Assembly (NCBI GenBank): GCA_032173965.1
Contig: CM063283.1
Location: forward strand, 78,618,743-78,682,742
Length of the DNA stretch: 64,000 bases
Origin: Sitta carolinensis
Lineage: Eukaryota; Chordata; Aves; Passeriformes; Sittidae
Direction: 5' to 3'
The notes below the pieces were generated by a model, which was given only the letters and a program-made list of their open reading frames with translations, ran no database searches and was not told the DNA's origin. Made by a program: the position numbers and the translations under genes. This document shows positions 9,411-24,287 of the stretch, in pieces. The number at the start of each line of letters is the position of its first letter. The first letter of the stretch is position 1.

Positions 9411-12400
9411 AGGATAAACCAGATATAAATATGCAAGTATCTCTCCTATGCTTCAAAAACTGATCAAAAGACGATTTGCTTTACATTTTGTGACAAAGTC
9501 TTTTGGAGACAACTTTTGGGAACTTATTTCTGATAACCTTAATGCAAAGCGAATTATTTTTTTTTTTCAAATTGCATTGACTTCTGCAAGGCAGACTATA
9601 GATAACTGCCAGGAAATAAGTTATCAGAATATAGCTGTCAGTGTATGTAATATTTGCCTGCTCTTTCTACTGTGATTGAACTAATAAACTTACTAGGTAG
9701 GATAAGTTGCTGACAGAGCCCTGGACTTCTAAAACCTATCCTTTTCCAAAGTTTATATATATGGCTATCCTGGATATACCTAGATGGGGTCGTGATTGGT
9801 CTGACAGACCTGGATAGTTTATACATACTTTATGTAGAAAGGTAATTAAATTGTAATAGCACTGTATCCTTTTCTCTGGTTTATTTCTCTCTTTTAAAAA
9901 TTGTAACAAATCTAGAGTTTATTTGTGATAACAAATATCTTTTTTTCTCGACATTGGTTTTTGTAAATTTTTTTTAAACCTTAGTTACCATTTCACAGGT
10001 GCTTCTAATTTTCTGTTTAATTTTTTATAGATTGTGTGATTTTTTTTTTTTTAAATTACGATTATTAAAGATCATTTGATTTAGGATCAAAAAAACCACT
10101 GGTGACATTAGGACTATTTGTCATTCTTTTTGAAATTATTGTTCTGAATGATGATTTATAGAGGACAGTTTACTCTTCTTTATGTTTTTTTTTTATTTTA
10201 TTATATTTTTTATGTGAGGCTCAGTGTTTTTAATGTGGAAAAGGCTTGTGTTTCATAGATGGAATAAATGAGAGTTGGACTGCTTTGATCTTTGCACTGC
10301 TACATTATTTGGCTCCAACTATTTAAAGCTGTTTACAGATCACAGCTTGTTTGTAGAACAGCAGGCAGAGAGAAAGCATTCAATAAAGAGAGTTGTAAGG
10401 TCAAGAAACCCTATTCCTTCTTTTAAAATACATATTTATTTTTAATATTTTCATTATCAATTATTAAGATTAATATGGTATTGTTTATATTAATTCATTT
10501 AATGACTCTACTTAATTGAATTTATTTTAAATATGAAAAGTTTAAAAAATGTAGACATTAAGACTCAGCAAATATTTTACATAACTATATGTAAAACTTT
10601 ATATGGGAAATATTAATATATTTATGTATATTTGCAATAATAGTTGTCTTATTAATAATTGATGTTTTGGCTATAATAACTTTGTTTTACATGCTTCATG
10701 AATAATTATGTTAATAATTTTGTCCATAATTATGATCATATGATATGCATGCACACCAAAAAGAGCCAGTGGCAGTCAAACTTGCACATCTGGAAGTTTT
10801 TTCTTTACATATGGCAAAATCAAACAGAAATTTCTACAGCTTGTTCTGTTGTGAAAAATCTGCCTAGCTAAGCAGTTGATCACATACATGTTATGGACAG
10901 GGTTTCTTGTGCTGTTTTCCCAAGGTTATACAATCACCTCTGAATCTCCGTGCCCTGAAATTTCAGTGTTTTACCTGTAAACACCTGCTCTTTAGACAGG
11001 TTGTGATGGGTATTTTGGGGATACAAAAGCCTAGTATTTTGTGTACAAATTCAAAGTACTCTTTTGAGGGAGAAATAGTCTATGTCTCTATTGGAATGCA
11101 TCATGGTGATCAGCCCCTGTTTTGTTCTGGTACTATCCAATTTTTAAATAATTTTTTATAGGCAAAACTCAAAACTAAGCTGTAGTTTAAAACAAATCCT
11201 GAGCTGGCATTCCTGCAGTATCTGGCACTGCACTCCTTCTCCAGAGTTCCTGTCTTTGACTGTACTTGCTTGAGAAAAAAAACAACCTTTAGCTCTTACA
11301 GCCTAATGTTGGTTGATGTTCCTTCAGGAGATATCAGATTGCTTCTATGAGTGAAACTCCTTCAGAGAACTATCTAACCTGCTTAGGTCAGGATGCCCTT
11401 GGACTAGGCAGGTTGAACTTATGAAACACACTTATGCATTTGCAATAAATTCCAAGCAGATCATTTTTCTTATAGAATATTATGGTTTTTCTCTTGTCAG
11501 CTTGTCAGCTTGTCAGCTTTCTGCATTTAACAAGAGCAGACTAAGCATACAATACAGACTTAAACTGGTTACCAGCTCCAGAAGCTTCCTACATCCACAT
11601 GGCTAATATTTTGGGTATATGCCCATTCAGATCATGGTGTTTGAGAAAGATAAAAAAATCTCATTCTGTGTAGTTTTCCCAGATGTTTTTTTTGCCAAAG
11701 GGAACAGCTGTCATTGTCACAGTTGTAAGCCCTGTGTTTGACAGCACCTTATGTCAGACCCGGCAATGAAATTTTGTAGGGTTTGTTATTTTTCCTTCAT
11801 GGCAAAATGATGATCTGACTTTAGGATGCAGAACATTACAATATAATTTGGCCGATATATGAAATCCCCATGAAAGTTATGGTAATACATTAATACTTGG
11901 ATGCACCATTTTAGATTTTTCTTCAGACTTTAATTTCAGACCTAAAAGTCTGCTCATATGATTAATTCCTTTTTTTTCATTTTAGGGACAGAGGCAGGTT
12001 ATAGGTTTTCCTAGTCCTCCTAAGTAGTTAGATATAGTGCAATGCTTTATGAACATGGATACAACATGGATAGCTGGGTTTCAAAACTAATGCAATTTGA
12101 AAACACAAGTTGAATTAATATCTGGGACTTGTCTTTTCTTGAATAAATTGTTCATCCTGGAAGAAACAAAGGACTTTGAGCATGCTATTGATATGCCCCT
12201 ATGAAATGCTATCGTGCAATCTCTCTCTAGATGTCATTCATTATGAATTATTATGTGAAAAATACTGTCTGACTTGATGTCACATAAAAATATTTCTGGT
12301 CTACCAGTGTGAACAAGGTTTATTTAAGCTGCAGTTGTGTAGTTTGAGATTTCAAAGTTGTTTTAAATTTTACAATATGCATAACAGAGATTTAGGATAA

Positions 12401-15400
12401 AATGACAGATTTGCAAATGTTCCCTAACAGCAAAAAAAGTCAATGTATATGTTATGAGTCTATATTCTTTGTAAATAATGTATAATAATAATATATATAG
12501 AATACACATTTTTTTAATCTGATGTGCCTGGGAGAACTGGAGATGGGAGACCAAACTACATTATATGTGACAAAAGTTAGCCACATAACTTACCTTGTGA
12601 TAGGAATGGCAATACATATTACAGTGATGCTCATGATAATAGCTACAGGGCTCGTAAAGGATAAAAGAACAGAGAAGAATAAACTAAACTGGTGAAAGTG
12701 GAAATATTGTTTTCAGAGTCTCCCAAATAGTAGTCTGTCTACTGAAATTGTGATATATATGTACACAATATTCAGTATCTTCTGTGGCATCATGGGGTGA
12801 AGGAGAGAAAGGGTACAAAGGTACAAAAGGCCAGAATATACTACCTGCAGAGTCAAAGATGGGAAAATATGACTTGTTCATATAAGAAGTTATGGCTGCC
12901 TCTAGGCTTTTTCTCTGTGAGCTGTGATCAGGAGTGGAAAGAGGTCAAAATCACATGGGAGGAGGCATTGGAACCCAATGACACCAGAGTGCATTTACAG
13001 ATCTGGTAGCTATTTTTTTTTTTTCCCCGAACTATCTTCCTTTTTCTCCATCAGTATCTTCTACCTGTAGCTTGAATAAAAATAGGATGCAGTTTGATGA
13101 ATTCAGTTGATGCCATTTTCAAGTCTGGGGAAAGCTTTTCTTTTCAATTCCAGGCTGAGAGAGCTGGGGGGAGGGAAAGAAAGACACAAGAAGAAAAATT
13201 AATCAAGAGCTGAACAGCAAGGTAATGTTTTTGGTTATGTATGCAAGTATTTTTTTCAAATGCACTCACTATCTGTGATACAGACAGAAACATTCTAATG
13301 AACAGGTGCCTATGAAAATGATGCAAAACACCTTTTGGTGTTGGGCTCATACCTACACAAAATGACTTTATCTGAGGTGCTTATGTTTGTGCCATGGATG
13401 ATAGAAAGAAAAAGGCACTTTCCATTCTATGAGGTGGCTTAGTAGGGAGAGTTTCTGATGACTGGAACCTGGGGTCCAGGATGGAGTCCAGATATCTGAA
13501 TTAGGTATCTCTGATAAGATCTGGTCAATATTGGTCTAGGCCTTGAGGGCTGGCATGGTAAGGAGGGCAAAAGCAGTCATAGTAGAGGGCAAGGGACATA
13601 GCTGTAAAGCAGAACTGGAGTGAGAGCAATGTAAGGACTAGCAGCAGTCATTCCTGGAGAAGTGGGTAAAAAGGAAATGATAGCCTCTGTTATATGAAGA
13701 AAGGGCCAACTAATTGCTAGATGAGTTTAAGTCACAGAGCTGTGACTGTGTTAAGCCATCTCTCCATATCTCATTGCCCCTCATGTCTGCCTGGGACAAA
13801 AGGCCAATAATATTTCTCTAGCTTGATACCTGATGCAATATAGATCAAAGCACCTTACCTTGATTTGTGCATTGCACCTACAATTTTGGTTTGAACTGCA
13901 ACACATCTTGGTTATAGGTAGAATAGTTGCTTAATGGACCATCAAAAAGTAATGAAAAATCACAGCCTATGGCTTCCACTCATCTAGGCAAGAAAAACTC
14001 TCTGATTTATAGTTCTGGAACTTCTTCATTGTAAATTGAATATATCCAGATGATATAGTGGAAACACTAACACCAAACTCTTAATGAACTCTCTCTTAAG
14101 ATTCTATTTCAATAAAAAAGAAAAGTCTGAAATCAGACTAAGTAATCTTGTATTGCTACATGTTCAGTGTATATATTACTGTATTTTTCACTTGAATGTA
14201 GACTAAAATACATTTTTTTATTGAGTCAGCCTAGAGTACAGAGTTAGGAGCAAACCTGAACATTATTTTATTATAACTTTATTGTTACCTGTACATGATG
14301 ATTTTACAATAGTTGAGCTGTGCCAAACATTCAGAGCAGTACTTCAGAGGACTTGTACCCTAAAGGCAAAACAGGCTCAATACAGCACCACAAATCAACC
14401 TCTGACAATAGTACAGTGCAGTGCATAACACGCTTTCCAAAGTGCCTTATAAATATAAAGAGTGAAGTGCAAAGTAAGGAAGAATGTTTGCCTTTAAGCT
14501 ACTTCTCTACAGCTTGTAAATATAATCTCACAGGTTTCTTAATAGAACAGTTTCTAGTGTTCTGTTCATTTTCCATTAGTTATGCAAAGGACTTATCTGT
14601 CTGCCCTGTGCCAAGAGTCCTCTTTTTATCTTCAGTGAAGCAAAATAGTGAGATCACTAATCAGTAATGAAATCTTCAGTTCTTTGTTCCTGTTTGAGAC
14701 TCTCACTTCATTTTATCCTCTCCTTCTAAGCAAAGGAAGGCACCCTTGTTATCCTCAAATTGCACATACATAAAACAGCTATAGAGGCAAATACTACTAA
14801 TTCACAGTTCAATTGTAAGAATCCATTCTCAATCCTTTCCTCTCTACTCATTATATCCAGTTGTTGAGTCAGTTCAAATGAAGACACTGTGAAGCTGAAT
14901 TATTTGACTACATACAATCATTTAGTAGAACAATATATGCTAGATTCTTATGAATCCTTATCGTTCCTGTGGTTCTTTTACTCAGAACAATATATAAATT
15001 ATAAAATATATCAAGCAGATCGTTTGACATTGCTGAGTGGATTTAAACACTGAGTTTGCACATAAAGTGTGGAATCTGAGATGTGGGAGGACTGATCGCA
15101 CAGTTAAACAAGAAAAAAAATCCCATATATCCCCATTTATTCAGTGTGGAATCAATCTAGAGTGAAAACATAGTCTTTCAAACACAAAATACTTAGCTAA
15201 ATGAATGTCTTTCCAGTCTTTAAAATATTTAGGCCATTAAAATAACTTCTGGAACACCTTTCCAGAATCACGTCTATCATGTGCTGGATAAAGAATTAGC
15301 TATTGCCTGTAATCTGTCAAGGATTGTTTATTTTATGGAGGTATTGTATGCTGGAGAAAGTGAAAGCAGAAGCAAAAATGGAATGAGACCACAAAAATGA

Positions 15401-15470
15401 AAATAATTTGTGTGTTTATGTCAATTTAAACGTAAAGAAAAATGATCTAGGAGCCCTATAACTTTTAGAA

Positions 15471-15474
<4 letters not shown>
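9411..15474. other. AT-rich non-coding stretch
   Basis: No gene or classifiable repeat is seen. A three-copy 8-bp direct repeat (CTTGTCAG) lies near 11495-11520. The stretch around 13440-13700 has a more even base composition but no coding signal. The longest open frame (14320-14667, 115 codons) has no recognisable motif. Confidence 0.55.

Positions 15475-15519
<45 letters not shown>
15475..15519 (+). repeat. Poly(T) homopolymer, 45 bases
   Basis: This is an uninterrupted run of 45 T. No retroposed body or target-site duplication is recognisable beside it. It could be an expanded mononucleotide repeat or the tail of an unrecognised minus-strand retrocopy. Its exact length is likely to be unreliable in any assembly. 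Confidence 0.95.
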
Positions 15520-15522
<3 letters not shown>

Positions 15523-18500
15523 TGAAGTTATATCTTCCAGTTTGGTCCTGAAATGAATAACGTTCATAGTGGAAAAGGAATGTTAAAATCTGCTGAATTA
15601 AAATAAAATAAAACATGTTAAAAGAATCCAGTTCATTAGGCTTCCAACAGGAAATGCTTGTCAGTAACTATCATGCTGGAAAAAACATTTATATTAATCA
15701 AAGGAAGTGTGAAAAGCAGTTTATTATGAGCTATTATTTCTCTTCATGGAAATTCCCATGCCTGTGCCCAGTGTACCTATTCAAATTGCTGCTTACGAAC
15801 TTTACACCATCTAAACATCCAGTTTCCAACATGGCAACATCTAAGAAGCCAGTTTGCTCTATAGCAACTACTTTGTCTGAAGCGTCACTGTAGCTTTCAT
15901 CAGGACTAATCGTTACTAAACTGAATATCCTGATATTTATTATATTTTCCTGGTTAAAACTCCAGTTAAGTGAGATGGAGAGACTGGGTATATATCATTT
16001 TCACTCACCTACTCTTCCCTTGATTCATACACTGCTGTTTTTGCTGTGTGCAAATCTATGAACCAGAAGGAAATATTTATGTGGTTTGGAAGGAGGGGAT
16101 GCTGGTGCTGTTTCAGCTGCTTTTCTAAATTAGAATAATGAGCAGGAATGATTAATATTGTTAAAAATTTAGTAGCTTGTTTTTCCATGTTTAACTTTCT
16201 AAATATGCATTTGGTTTACCATAAAGAGATAGTCTAGTTAAAATAAATGCTTTACTAAAATTAAATAACTTGTCTGATTTATATGAATCTGTATCATCAA
16301 CATTTATAAGTAATTATGTTACTCCACACAGTTTCAACTCATTTTCCTAGACCAACAGATCAGCACAATGCAAATAAAGAAAAATATGCAGCGAATTAAT
16401 CCTCCCCTAGCTTCCCTTTGTTTTTGAGCTTAAATACTTAAATAAATAAACCAAGAAACTTTGCAGGGAAAGCAGTCCTTCTTGTCACATAATTATACTT
16501 TATATCCAGATGGATGTATTGATGGCTTTTCACTCATCATAAACATATCTTAAATCATGGGATGCCATAGTAGCAATTGGTAAAAATGTGGCAAAAGTAT
16601 GGCCATACCTTCAAAACATTTTTCATATATGGGCACAAAAGTTTCCTGGTTTTAAGCTCCAATTCAATAACAGGTTTTAACGTTTGTCTAAATATGCTGA
16701 CCTACAGGTCCTTCAATTCGATTACAACTATAGACCATAGGGATCGACTTAGGGAGATCATAATTTTAAAATTGCTTACCCTTGAATATTGGAGTGGAAG
16801 AAGCACTGGCTTCACAAAGCAAGAGAACTGACCTGTTACAGTCTGTTCATGCTAATGATCCTGCTGTTACCACTTCTGCTTTACCAAAAAAAAAAAAAGC
16901 TGCATCAAGACCTATTTGTGTTGATGCCAGAACAGACTTGGAGGTCAAACACTATGTTCTGAGCATTTGTTTGTGTTTATTAAGAACATTTTTTCAATTA
17001 GTTCTCCTGGGCTTTGGCAACTATTAACAGACATTAAAAAAAAAAATACCCCATGTAAAAACATAAATATTACAATCTCTCCTCCACTATGAAAACTGCA
17101 CACATATCAGATATTGATGTCCATCAGACCCAATATATGTCAATATATATATGTCATCATATATAAAAAGTGATTAATGTTCATGACCAGGGAACAGCGC
17201 AAAAGCCAATCCTAAAAAAGGACATTTAATTTAAGTCTAGAGTACATAGGTAATGTAAATTATATGGAGAAACAGTTTTAAATTGTTAGACAGTATTAAT
17301 CAATTGTAAAGGTGCTCACTTCTATAGAAACAGACTTTGGAATCACCAAAGAACAAGTCTGAAATAAATAATATTTTTTAAAGTAGGAATGAATTCCCAG
17401 GTTTAATGTTAACTTTTATTTCTACAGTCTAAAATTTTTGAAAAATAGTATTATAGTCTACAGAGATTTGTGATAATGATAAACTAAATATTATTTACTG
17501 TAAGTTACATGGGTGAAAAGTTATCCTTTTGGTTATGATATGAATCTTTAGTAGTTAAATTTTCTGACTCAGACATTCAATAGTCAGTTGGGTCCCAAGC
17601 ATCTCAGCCCAGCATTGAACTTACACAAAGTTTTTAGTCGAGAGCAGTGCTATGCAGAATTTTCCAAAGTAAAACCCCATTAGATTTTCAATGAATTTAT
17701 TTCTATTGCAGACTGACCAGTTTCATAGGTACATTTTATGCTTAGGGCTATTATCTATTAAAGTTATGTATTTCTCTTTAAAGACAGATTTGTACTAGGT
17801 ATTTCCAGATGTGATTAAGTAGTAAAACTGCAAAACTCTTTCTATTAACATCTTCTGCTCTTTCTCCCCAGAAATGAACAAAATGTCCTCTTTGGCTCTT
17901 GTTGTTTTGTAAGCAGAAATTTCTCCTTATTTATCTTTAATTTCAGCAACTTAATGGAATTAAAATATTGTATGTTTCCCTCAACTAAATCTCTGTTTAG
18001 AAAACTTAAATGTGAAAGAATTTACATGGATTAATTGTAGAGATCCTTTCTGCTCGTAAGAATAAATCCATAAAGTGTTCAGCTTACTCATCTATTATTC
18101 GAAAATTTTGATGCTTATATTATGACTACTACCACAATCATTTCATAACCATTGTTTTTTTGACTACCTAAAAGTGAAACTGATTGTGACTAGTTTGAAA
18201 AATGTAGGATGGAAAGAGAATTTACCTTGCTGTAATAAATTTATTTGTGTGACTTTTCAATAAGAAAAAAAAAATCTTGTTTTGTTTGTTTATTTTTTTA
18301 AAGCTGCTTTTCACTTGAGAGGTCTGAGATAGTGGTCTCAGGCCTTTTCCCACAAAAATAAAACATTACTGGTGGCTTACTTTTTAATGAATGTGTCTGT
18401 GGTAAAAAATGAATACATTAATAATATTGTTGAGCTGCAAACTCTTTGTTATTCCATCATTATTTAGAAAAATCTTTGGATCAAGACATCATACAGTAAA

Positions 18501-20311
18501 AATGATAACACACGTTATTTATGGTATAATTGTGCTAGATTATCCCCAAGTACAACATCAAATTCACAGTGGGGAAGTATTTCCAATCTGTAATAAATAT
18601 TGTTTTGAATGGAACCCTACTAAGATAATGTCTGCCAATTACAATATATTTTAGTGATTATTAAAGCATCTAAACACAAAATTAAGCAGTCATAGTGGTT
18701 AATAATAGATTTGCACAATTTGTTTCTTCAATTAAGCTGAAATATTTAACTGTTGAAGGATTATGATAGAGCCATGAATTTTCAATGTCAGCAAAATGCT
18801 AAACAACTCTCAGTATTTAGAGGGAGGAAGTTCTATCTTTTCTGCAATTAATCTGGAGATATTTTCAGTTCTAGTACATATATGTTTACATGGATGCTGA
18901 TCATGAAGAAATGAAAAGTTACCCTAAGTATGGAGAATCTTTGTTCTATGGAAAATTTCACTTTACATTTGTCGCTATGTATTTTTTTATGGCACCAAAT
19001 CTGGCTATGATACAAATTGTCATGATTTAAAGGCCTCAAAGGAAAGGAAGTTTCTTGCCTATCAATTGAAAACATTTGCTGTGAAATAATTTTTTTCTTT
19101 TTATATTTTTGCAATGTGTCCTTTGACTACGAACAAAAAAATTAATAGAAAATAGTAGAAATGCTTGACTTGTATAATTTCTGAAGTATTAGAAATGCAT
19201 AATTTATAATGTCAACCACTGCTAATAAGGCTTATCTTTACCTCCTAAGAAAATGCATCCATCTTACTTATGCAAAATAAATTATATATTTTGTCTGCTC
19301 AGTCTCCTTGTATTTACAATATATGTGAGCATTAAAAAGAAATCTGTGTAGATTTCCGGAATATAAAATCCAATAAATAACCTGTGTAATAAACTAACTT
19401 TTTAAGTCCCCAGGACAACTGATACTTAGTTAGGTCTGCTGTAATTCTAGATTGAGTTGATAAATTAATCTTAAATGTTCAGTAATATGCAACATTTTTG
19501 TCTTTCTCTAAAAAGAAAAAAAGGATACTGGTTCCACATTTACTTAAGAGTTTTGTACTTCCTAACTGGAAATTCAAAGTGAAAGGCAAATGAAAGAGGA
19601 CCCACATTTGCTCCCCCTCTTTAATATGTTCAGGGTATTTAGGGTATGAATGTCTTCAGGGTATTCACTTTCGGTTCTTAAGTTGTACAGAGAGTACAAA
19701 ACACCTTGGTCACTCATAAAGAAAGAAACATTATTTGAATTCAGAAGTATTCTCCCTTCTTTGAAAGAAGCATTGGTGGCAGTAATAAACATTCATTTTA
19801 TTACACCATGAGAATGAAATATCCACTTCTAGTTAGGTTATGAAAGAGTATGTACTCCTACTTTCTTATTCATCACTGTGCAGCTATTTGCGGGCTGAAT
19901 CAAAACTCACAGACCTATCTTTATGAAGAGAACATATCAGAAATTACAAATTCTTTAGAGAGTTTGTGGCCAACCACACAGGTAAATATATAAACTATTA
20001 ACCAAAATTTTTGAGATCTGGACATATCTATTAAAATATAAGCATGTGCAAAGGGCAGAGTCAGTAAAGTATATTTCATACTGTGAATCATTTGTCTAGT
20101 TTCAGAAGAGAGGGAAAAAACAGATTAAATCATACATGGAATCACTTTTTACAGGTATAAGATAAGCCTACACTGAGAAAAGGAAAGGCATTCCTTGGTT
20201 GGTCCCAGCATGTTAGCATTCACATGGAAGTGCTAAACATACCTTGGTGAGGGCATAATAGGCATGATCATATCTGGCAGTTAAAATGTGTTTTCACAGT
20301 ATATTTACTCC
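15520..20311. other. AT-rich non-coding stretch
   Basis: No gene or mobile element is recognised. Short A runs occur at about 16887 and 17036. The short open frames (for example 15615-15893, 92 codons) show no known motif. Confidence 0.55.
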
Positions 20312-20790
20312 TCACCTGAAGCACTGCATCCAAGTCTGGGATCAGCAGTACAGGAAAGACATGGACTTAGAGTGGGAGAACCACAGAAAAGACAGCTGAC
20401 ACAGCTGGGGTTGATCAGCCTGGAGAAGAGGAGGTTCCAGGGAGACTTTATTGTGACATTTCAATATACAAAGACATCTTACAAAAAAGTTGGATAGAGA
20501 GATTTTACCAAGGCTGGTAGCAACAGGACATAGGATAGTGGTTTTAAACTGAATTTGGGAATATTTAGATTGGATCTAAGGAAGAAATTTTTTCTAATAG
20601 AGATGATGTGATAGAAATTTCCCAGGGAAATTTGGATGTCCCATAACTGGAAGTGTTCAAGTCCAAATTGGATGGGGCTTTTACAAAACCCTTGGATTGG
20701 TGGATAGTGTCCCTGCCCATGGCAGGGGGTTTGGAGGAGATGATCATGAAAAAAATTCCAAATTCCCAAACAATTCCATGATTCTATGAT
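20312..20790 (+). mobile_element. CR1 LINE, 3' end fragment, plus strand
   Basis: About 480 bp matches the 3' end of avian CR1 as I know it. Landmarks in order are CACTGCATCCAAGTCTGGG, a GGACATGGACTT-like segment, ATCAGCCTGGAGAAGAGGAGG, GAAGTGTTCAAG, TTGGATGGGGC, GTGTCCCTGCCCATGGCAGG, and finally the octamer-type tail CCATGATTCTATGAT. It is truncated at the 5' end, as most CR1 copies are, so it holds no complete reverse transcriptase. It is diverged, with several stops and small indels. Open frames across it (20288-20497, and 20479-20769 on minus) are shadows of the repeat. Confidence 0.92.
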
Positions 20791-23700
20791 TTTTTTGTTG
20801 AGTAGCTGTAGCTAGTTCTTATGCTACAGTCTATACTACAAGGAAGACTATTTATACTGCAAGGATTACTAGTAGTTTTCTTGAGAGAAATGCAGGGGAA
20901 ACTGCAATTCAGTGTTTCACTGAACAGGGGGTTTGAAGATAAGCATCTAGGGTTATTACTGTAAAAATACTAGGTAGCTAAAATGCATCAGCAAAAACCA
21001 AAGAAAAGAAAAACACTTACCAAGTAGAAGTGCTCAGCACCACTGCAAATCTTATTTAGGAGTCTAGTTTTAGTCTGCCCTTTTTTAACCATCCAGTTTT
21101 CTTCATAGTTTTCAAGACCAAGAGGAAAAGAGATGATATAATGAGGAAGTTGCCCAGACTAAAGAAAAAAAAATCTGTCTAGATTTTGCTGTAATCAGAT
21201 AATTGTGTTATACCATGGAGAAAGTCTAATCATGGTCTGGGACTATTTTTGTTAATTTCCATACTAAGAACAACAATAAAATAGAATTTGAGGATCTCAC
21301 TTCCTTCAACTGGTTGTCGCAGCAAGACAGAGATGGAATAGAAGGGAAATTTCTTTAGAAGGAATTTTTGTATCCTCTGTAGGAACAGGTCGTTTTCTTA
21401 CAGATAGGTCAAATGTAATTTCTGGTGTTTTCAAAGGGAAACAAAGAATGTCTGAATCAAAATTTTGTGGCTGGTCTCCCCACATCCTGGGGGAAGGCAC
21501 AGTGCTACAGGTAAGCTGACATCTGTATTTCAGAAAGATGAGGATGGCATTTTCCAGTGCAATCCCTGAGTGCCTGTTGAAGTTGCAGAATCACGTTATT
21601 AAGCACAGATCAGGTCACTGAGTGGAGATGGAGGGCAGAAATCTACTTGTAATGGGCAGTTGTTCAGAAAGGGACAAATCATTCCTTTAGAAAAACTACA
21701 AAGTGTCTTCTGTGAGGCTGGGTGTCCTTTATTTCTTTGTATGTAAACTGTGGGGAAAGGCGGACAGTTTCTGAAACTAGGAAATAAAGTCAAAGCCTGC
21801 ATCATATGATACCTTCGACTGCTACAATATCAGGAAAATGCATGGATTTGCCAGCTAAGGTGTTCCTGGGGGAAGGAAAGTCACAAGGTGACTCCAGTGG
21901 GAGAAAGGAGAGTTTTTAGCTCAAAGTAATGAAGGGAACTAAAACCTTCAAACCTCAAGGTTGTCAAATCTAATCAGGAAATCTAGAAATAATATATAGG
22001 TGTAAGAAGCTGAAAGGAAAATCCTTTCTCCTCTCCTTTAAGGCAGAGTGCTTTGAGCACCTCATTTGCTGACAGAGTAAAATTGTCATGAACATTAAAT
22101 CTTTTGGAGACTGAGCACTAGTTAGCTAACTTGGTGACATTCCTACTTTCGCAAATTATTGTACTTTTTAGTCACTGATGCATATTGTTGCAGCAACTTT
22201 CCCTACAGGCAGACAGAATGCTGAATCTTTAGCCAGACTGAGCAGCATGCACTGACTCCATTTTGTGGTTTTCTATGAGAAGGATGGGATAATGGCTGTG
22301 CTACGTTATCATTGCTGTGCACTCAGCTATTTGCTGTTGTGTAATTTGCTCTGTGGGTATAAGGGACTAATTCTGAGAAGTGAAAACATCAAGCAACCTG
22401 GGAAGGGGTCAGGAAGTTCAGATTGCTCTGCATGCACAGACACTATAAACCCAGTCACTTGTAAATTTTGCTTTTGTGAAGCAAGGTCTCCAGGCTCACT
22501 GTCGGACTCTTGGGACATTATGGACATAAAATATTTAGCAAGTTAAAAAGGGAGAGGACACGTTTATGAACTTAGAAGTGTGAAAAAAATATTCTTGGGA
22601 AACAGGAAGACAGGGAGAAAGAGGGAAGTATTGCCCACAGTGGTTGGCTATCAAATTGTACAGGAAGACATCAATCTCAGGAGAGACAGATGCACTCGCA
22701 GATTGTTTGTTGCATTATCAACCTCACCTGTGTTATGTTTTGTTTTTCCTGACGAGGTTAATGGTCCCTTTGTTTCAACTAAATACAGTCAAATACAGTT
22801 GAATCACCCAATGCTCATGCTGATCTGAACTCCAAAAGGGAAGGGCTTCAGGCAGCCTGGGTGTTCTACAGCCATGGCAAATACCTGGCATGCTGCACTC
22901 TGCTCGGTCAAAGGCTGAAGACATGCACAGTGGGGGGAAGAGATTTAATGCCACCGAGATCATAGTGTGCATCATAGTTGCTGCTGGGCCTTGAAGACAG
23001 GAAATAAAGCAGCAATGAAAAATGGGATGACAGAAGAATATGATATAACCTTTATCAAAGAGTATGACTGCACTGTCTCCTGAGCAGGCTCTGTCAGAGG
23101 CAATGAGAACCGTTTGCAGGAGCACTGCAGAGGCAAATCACCAGTAAATAATCTCAAGCTTTCAGGTTTTTGAGTGGTCAGACACAAGGGGTGTCACCAA
23201 AGGCTTTCACTACCCTACCATCTGACAAAATAAGTTTAAAATGTCACTGTCTTCTTTGAGCTACTAAGAAAATGGAATCATTAGTGTTAAAATATCTCAA
23301 CATTCTTGAGGACATTTCCAAAATAACTTTCCAAATTCAGGCTTTATGCTTTTCTTCTTAGGACAGGGAAGAATACCAAATTGTTTCTGTTTGTCTCTCC
23401 TTCCCTGTCATTGCTAATCTATTCATGTTTCTTCTGTATTAGTACTGGAGTCACAGATGGAATGAAACAACAGAAAAACAACACCTTTTGTTTCTTTCAA
23501 TAATTTTCTAAAAATATCTTTTAGAGTTTGAATCCTATGAGTTTGTGATGGATCTTTGTGTCTAAGTGAGTGATATTGTGATGAGTGTCAGGTGATAGGC
23601 ACGCTGCTTACAACTGAAAACATATTATTTCCAACAGCTGTTAAACAGTATTACCTATATCACCAAAGAAATGCTGAAAACCCTATACCAGGTACAGCTA

Positions 23701-24196
23701 TGGTCAAGAGTAACACATGGTTATTACCAGTATGAGAAGTTGTCTATGGATGTTTTTGCTTTTTGCAAAAAATGATTGTTCAGGTGCTACAAGAAGATTT
23801 TCCAAGTTGGATAGTTTTAAGTTTCAGTTGTTGATACTGTCATCTCCTGCTCTAGAAGTCTATAATTTTCAAGGGATGAAAGAATGTTAAGTCTGTTGCA
23901 GGCAAGACGTTTTTTCTTTTTGACATTTATTATCAATAGGCTAAAGAGAAAGATCTTAGAAAGTGCAGATGAAGCTGGATGATAATTCTAAATATATCTT
24001 TGAATGACTTTCAGACCATGTTACAAGCTATTTTTGTGTCCCTTGTGACATAAATGTGAGACAAAGTTGCATCTCAGATGGTTGCAATGATTTCTAGCAA
24101 TAGATGAATGTAGTTCTGGACTCCTTAAATTTTTTCAGATATATATCTGTCATAAAATGCCCCTCATATTCCATTTAAAATGGAAAGTTTTGGGTT
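20791..24196. other. Non-coding stretch of mixed composition
   Basis: The part at about 22200-23200 is less AT-rich and carries several open frames on both strands (up to 116 codons, 22775-23125 minus), none with a recognisable motif. It could be an old decayed repeat or conserved non-coding DNA; I cannot tell which. No splice-bounded exon is convincing. Confidence 0.45.
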
Positions 24197-24240
24197 TTGT
24201 TGGGTTGTTTTTGTGGGTTTTTTTTTGTTTGTTTTGTTTT

Positions 24241-24286
<46 letters not shown>
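24197..24286 (+). repeat. T-rich tract ending in a 45-base poly(T)
   Basis: A GTTTT-type degenerate repeat leads into an uninterrupted run of 45 T (24242-24286). The 62-codon minus-strand open frame here is poly-lysine from this tract. No flanking duplication was found. Confidence 0.93.
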
Positions 24287-24287
<1 letters not shown>

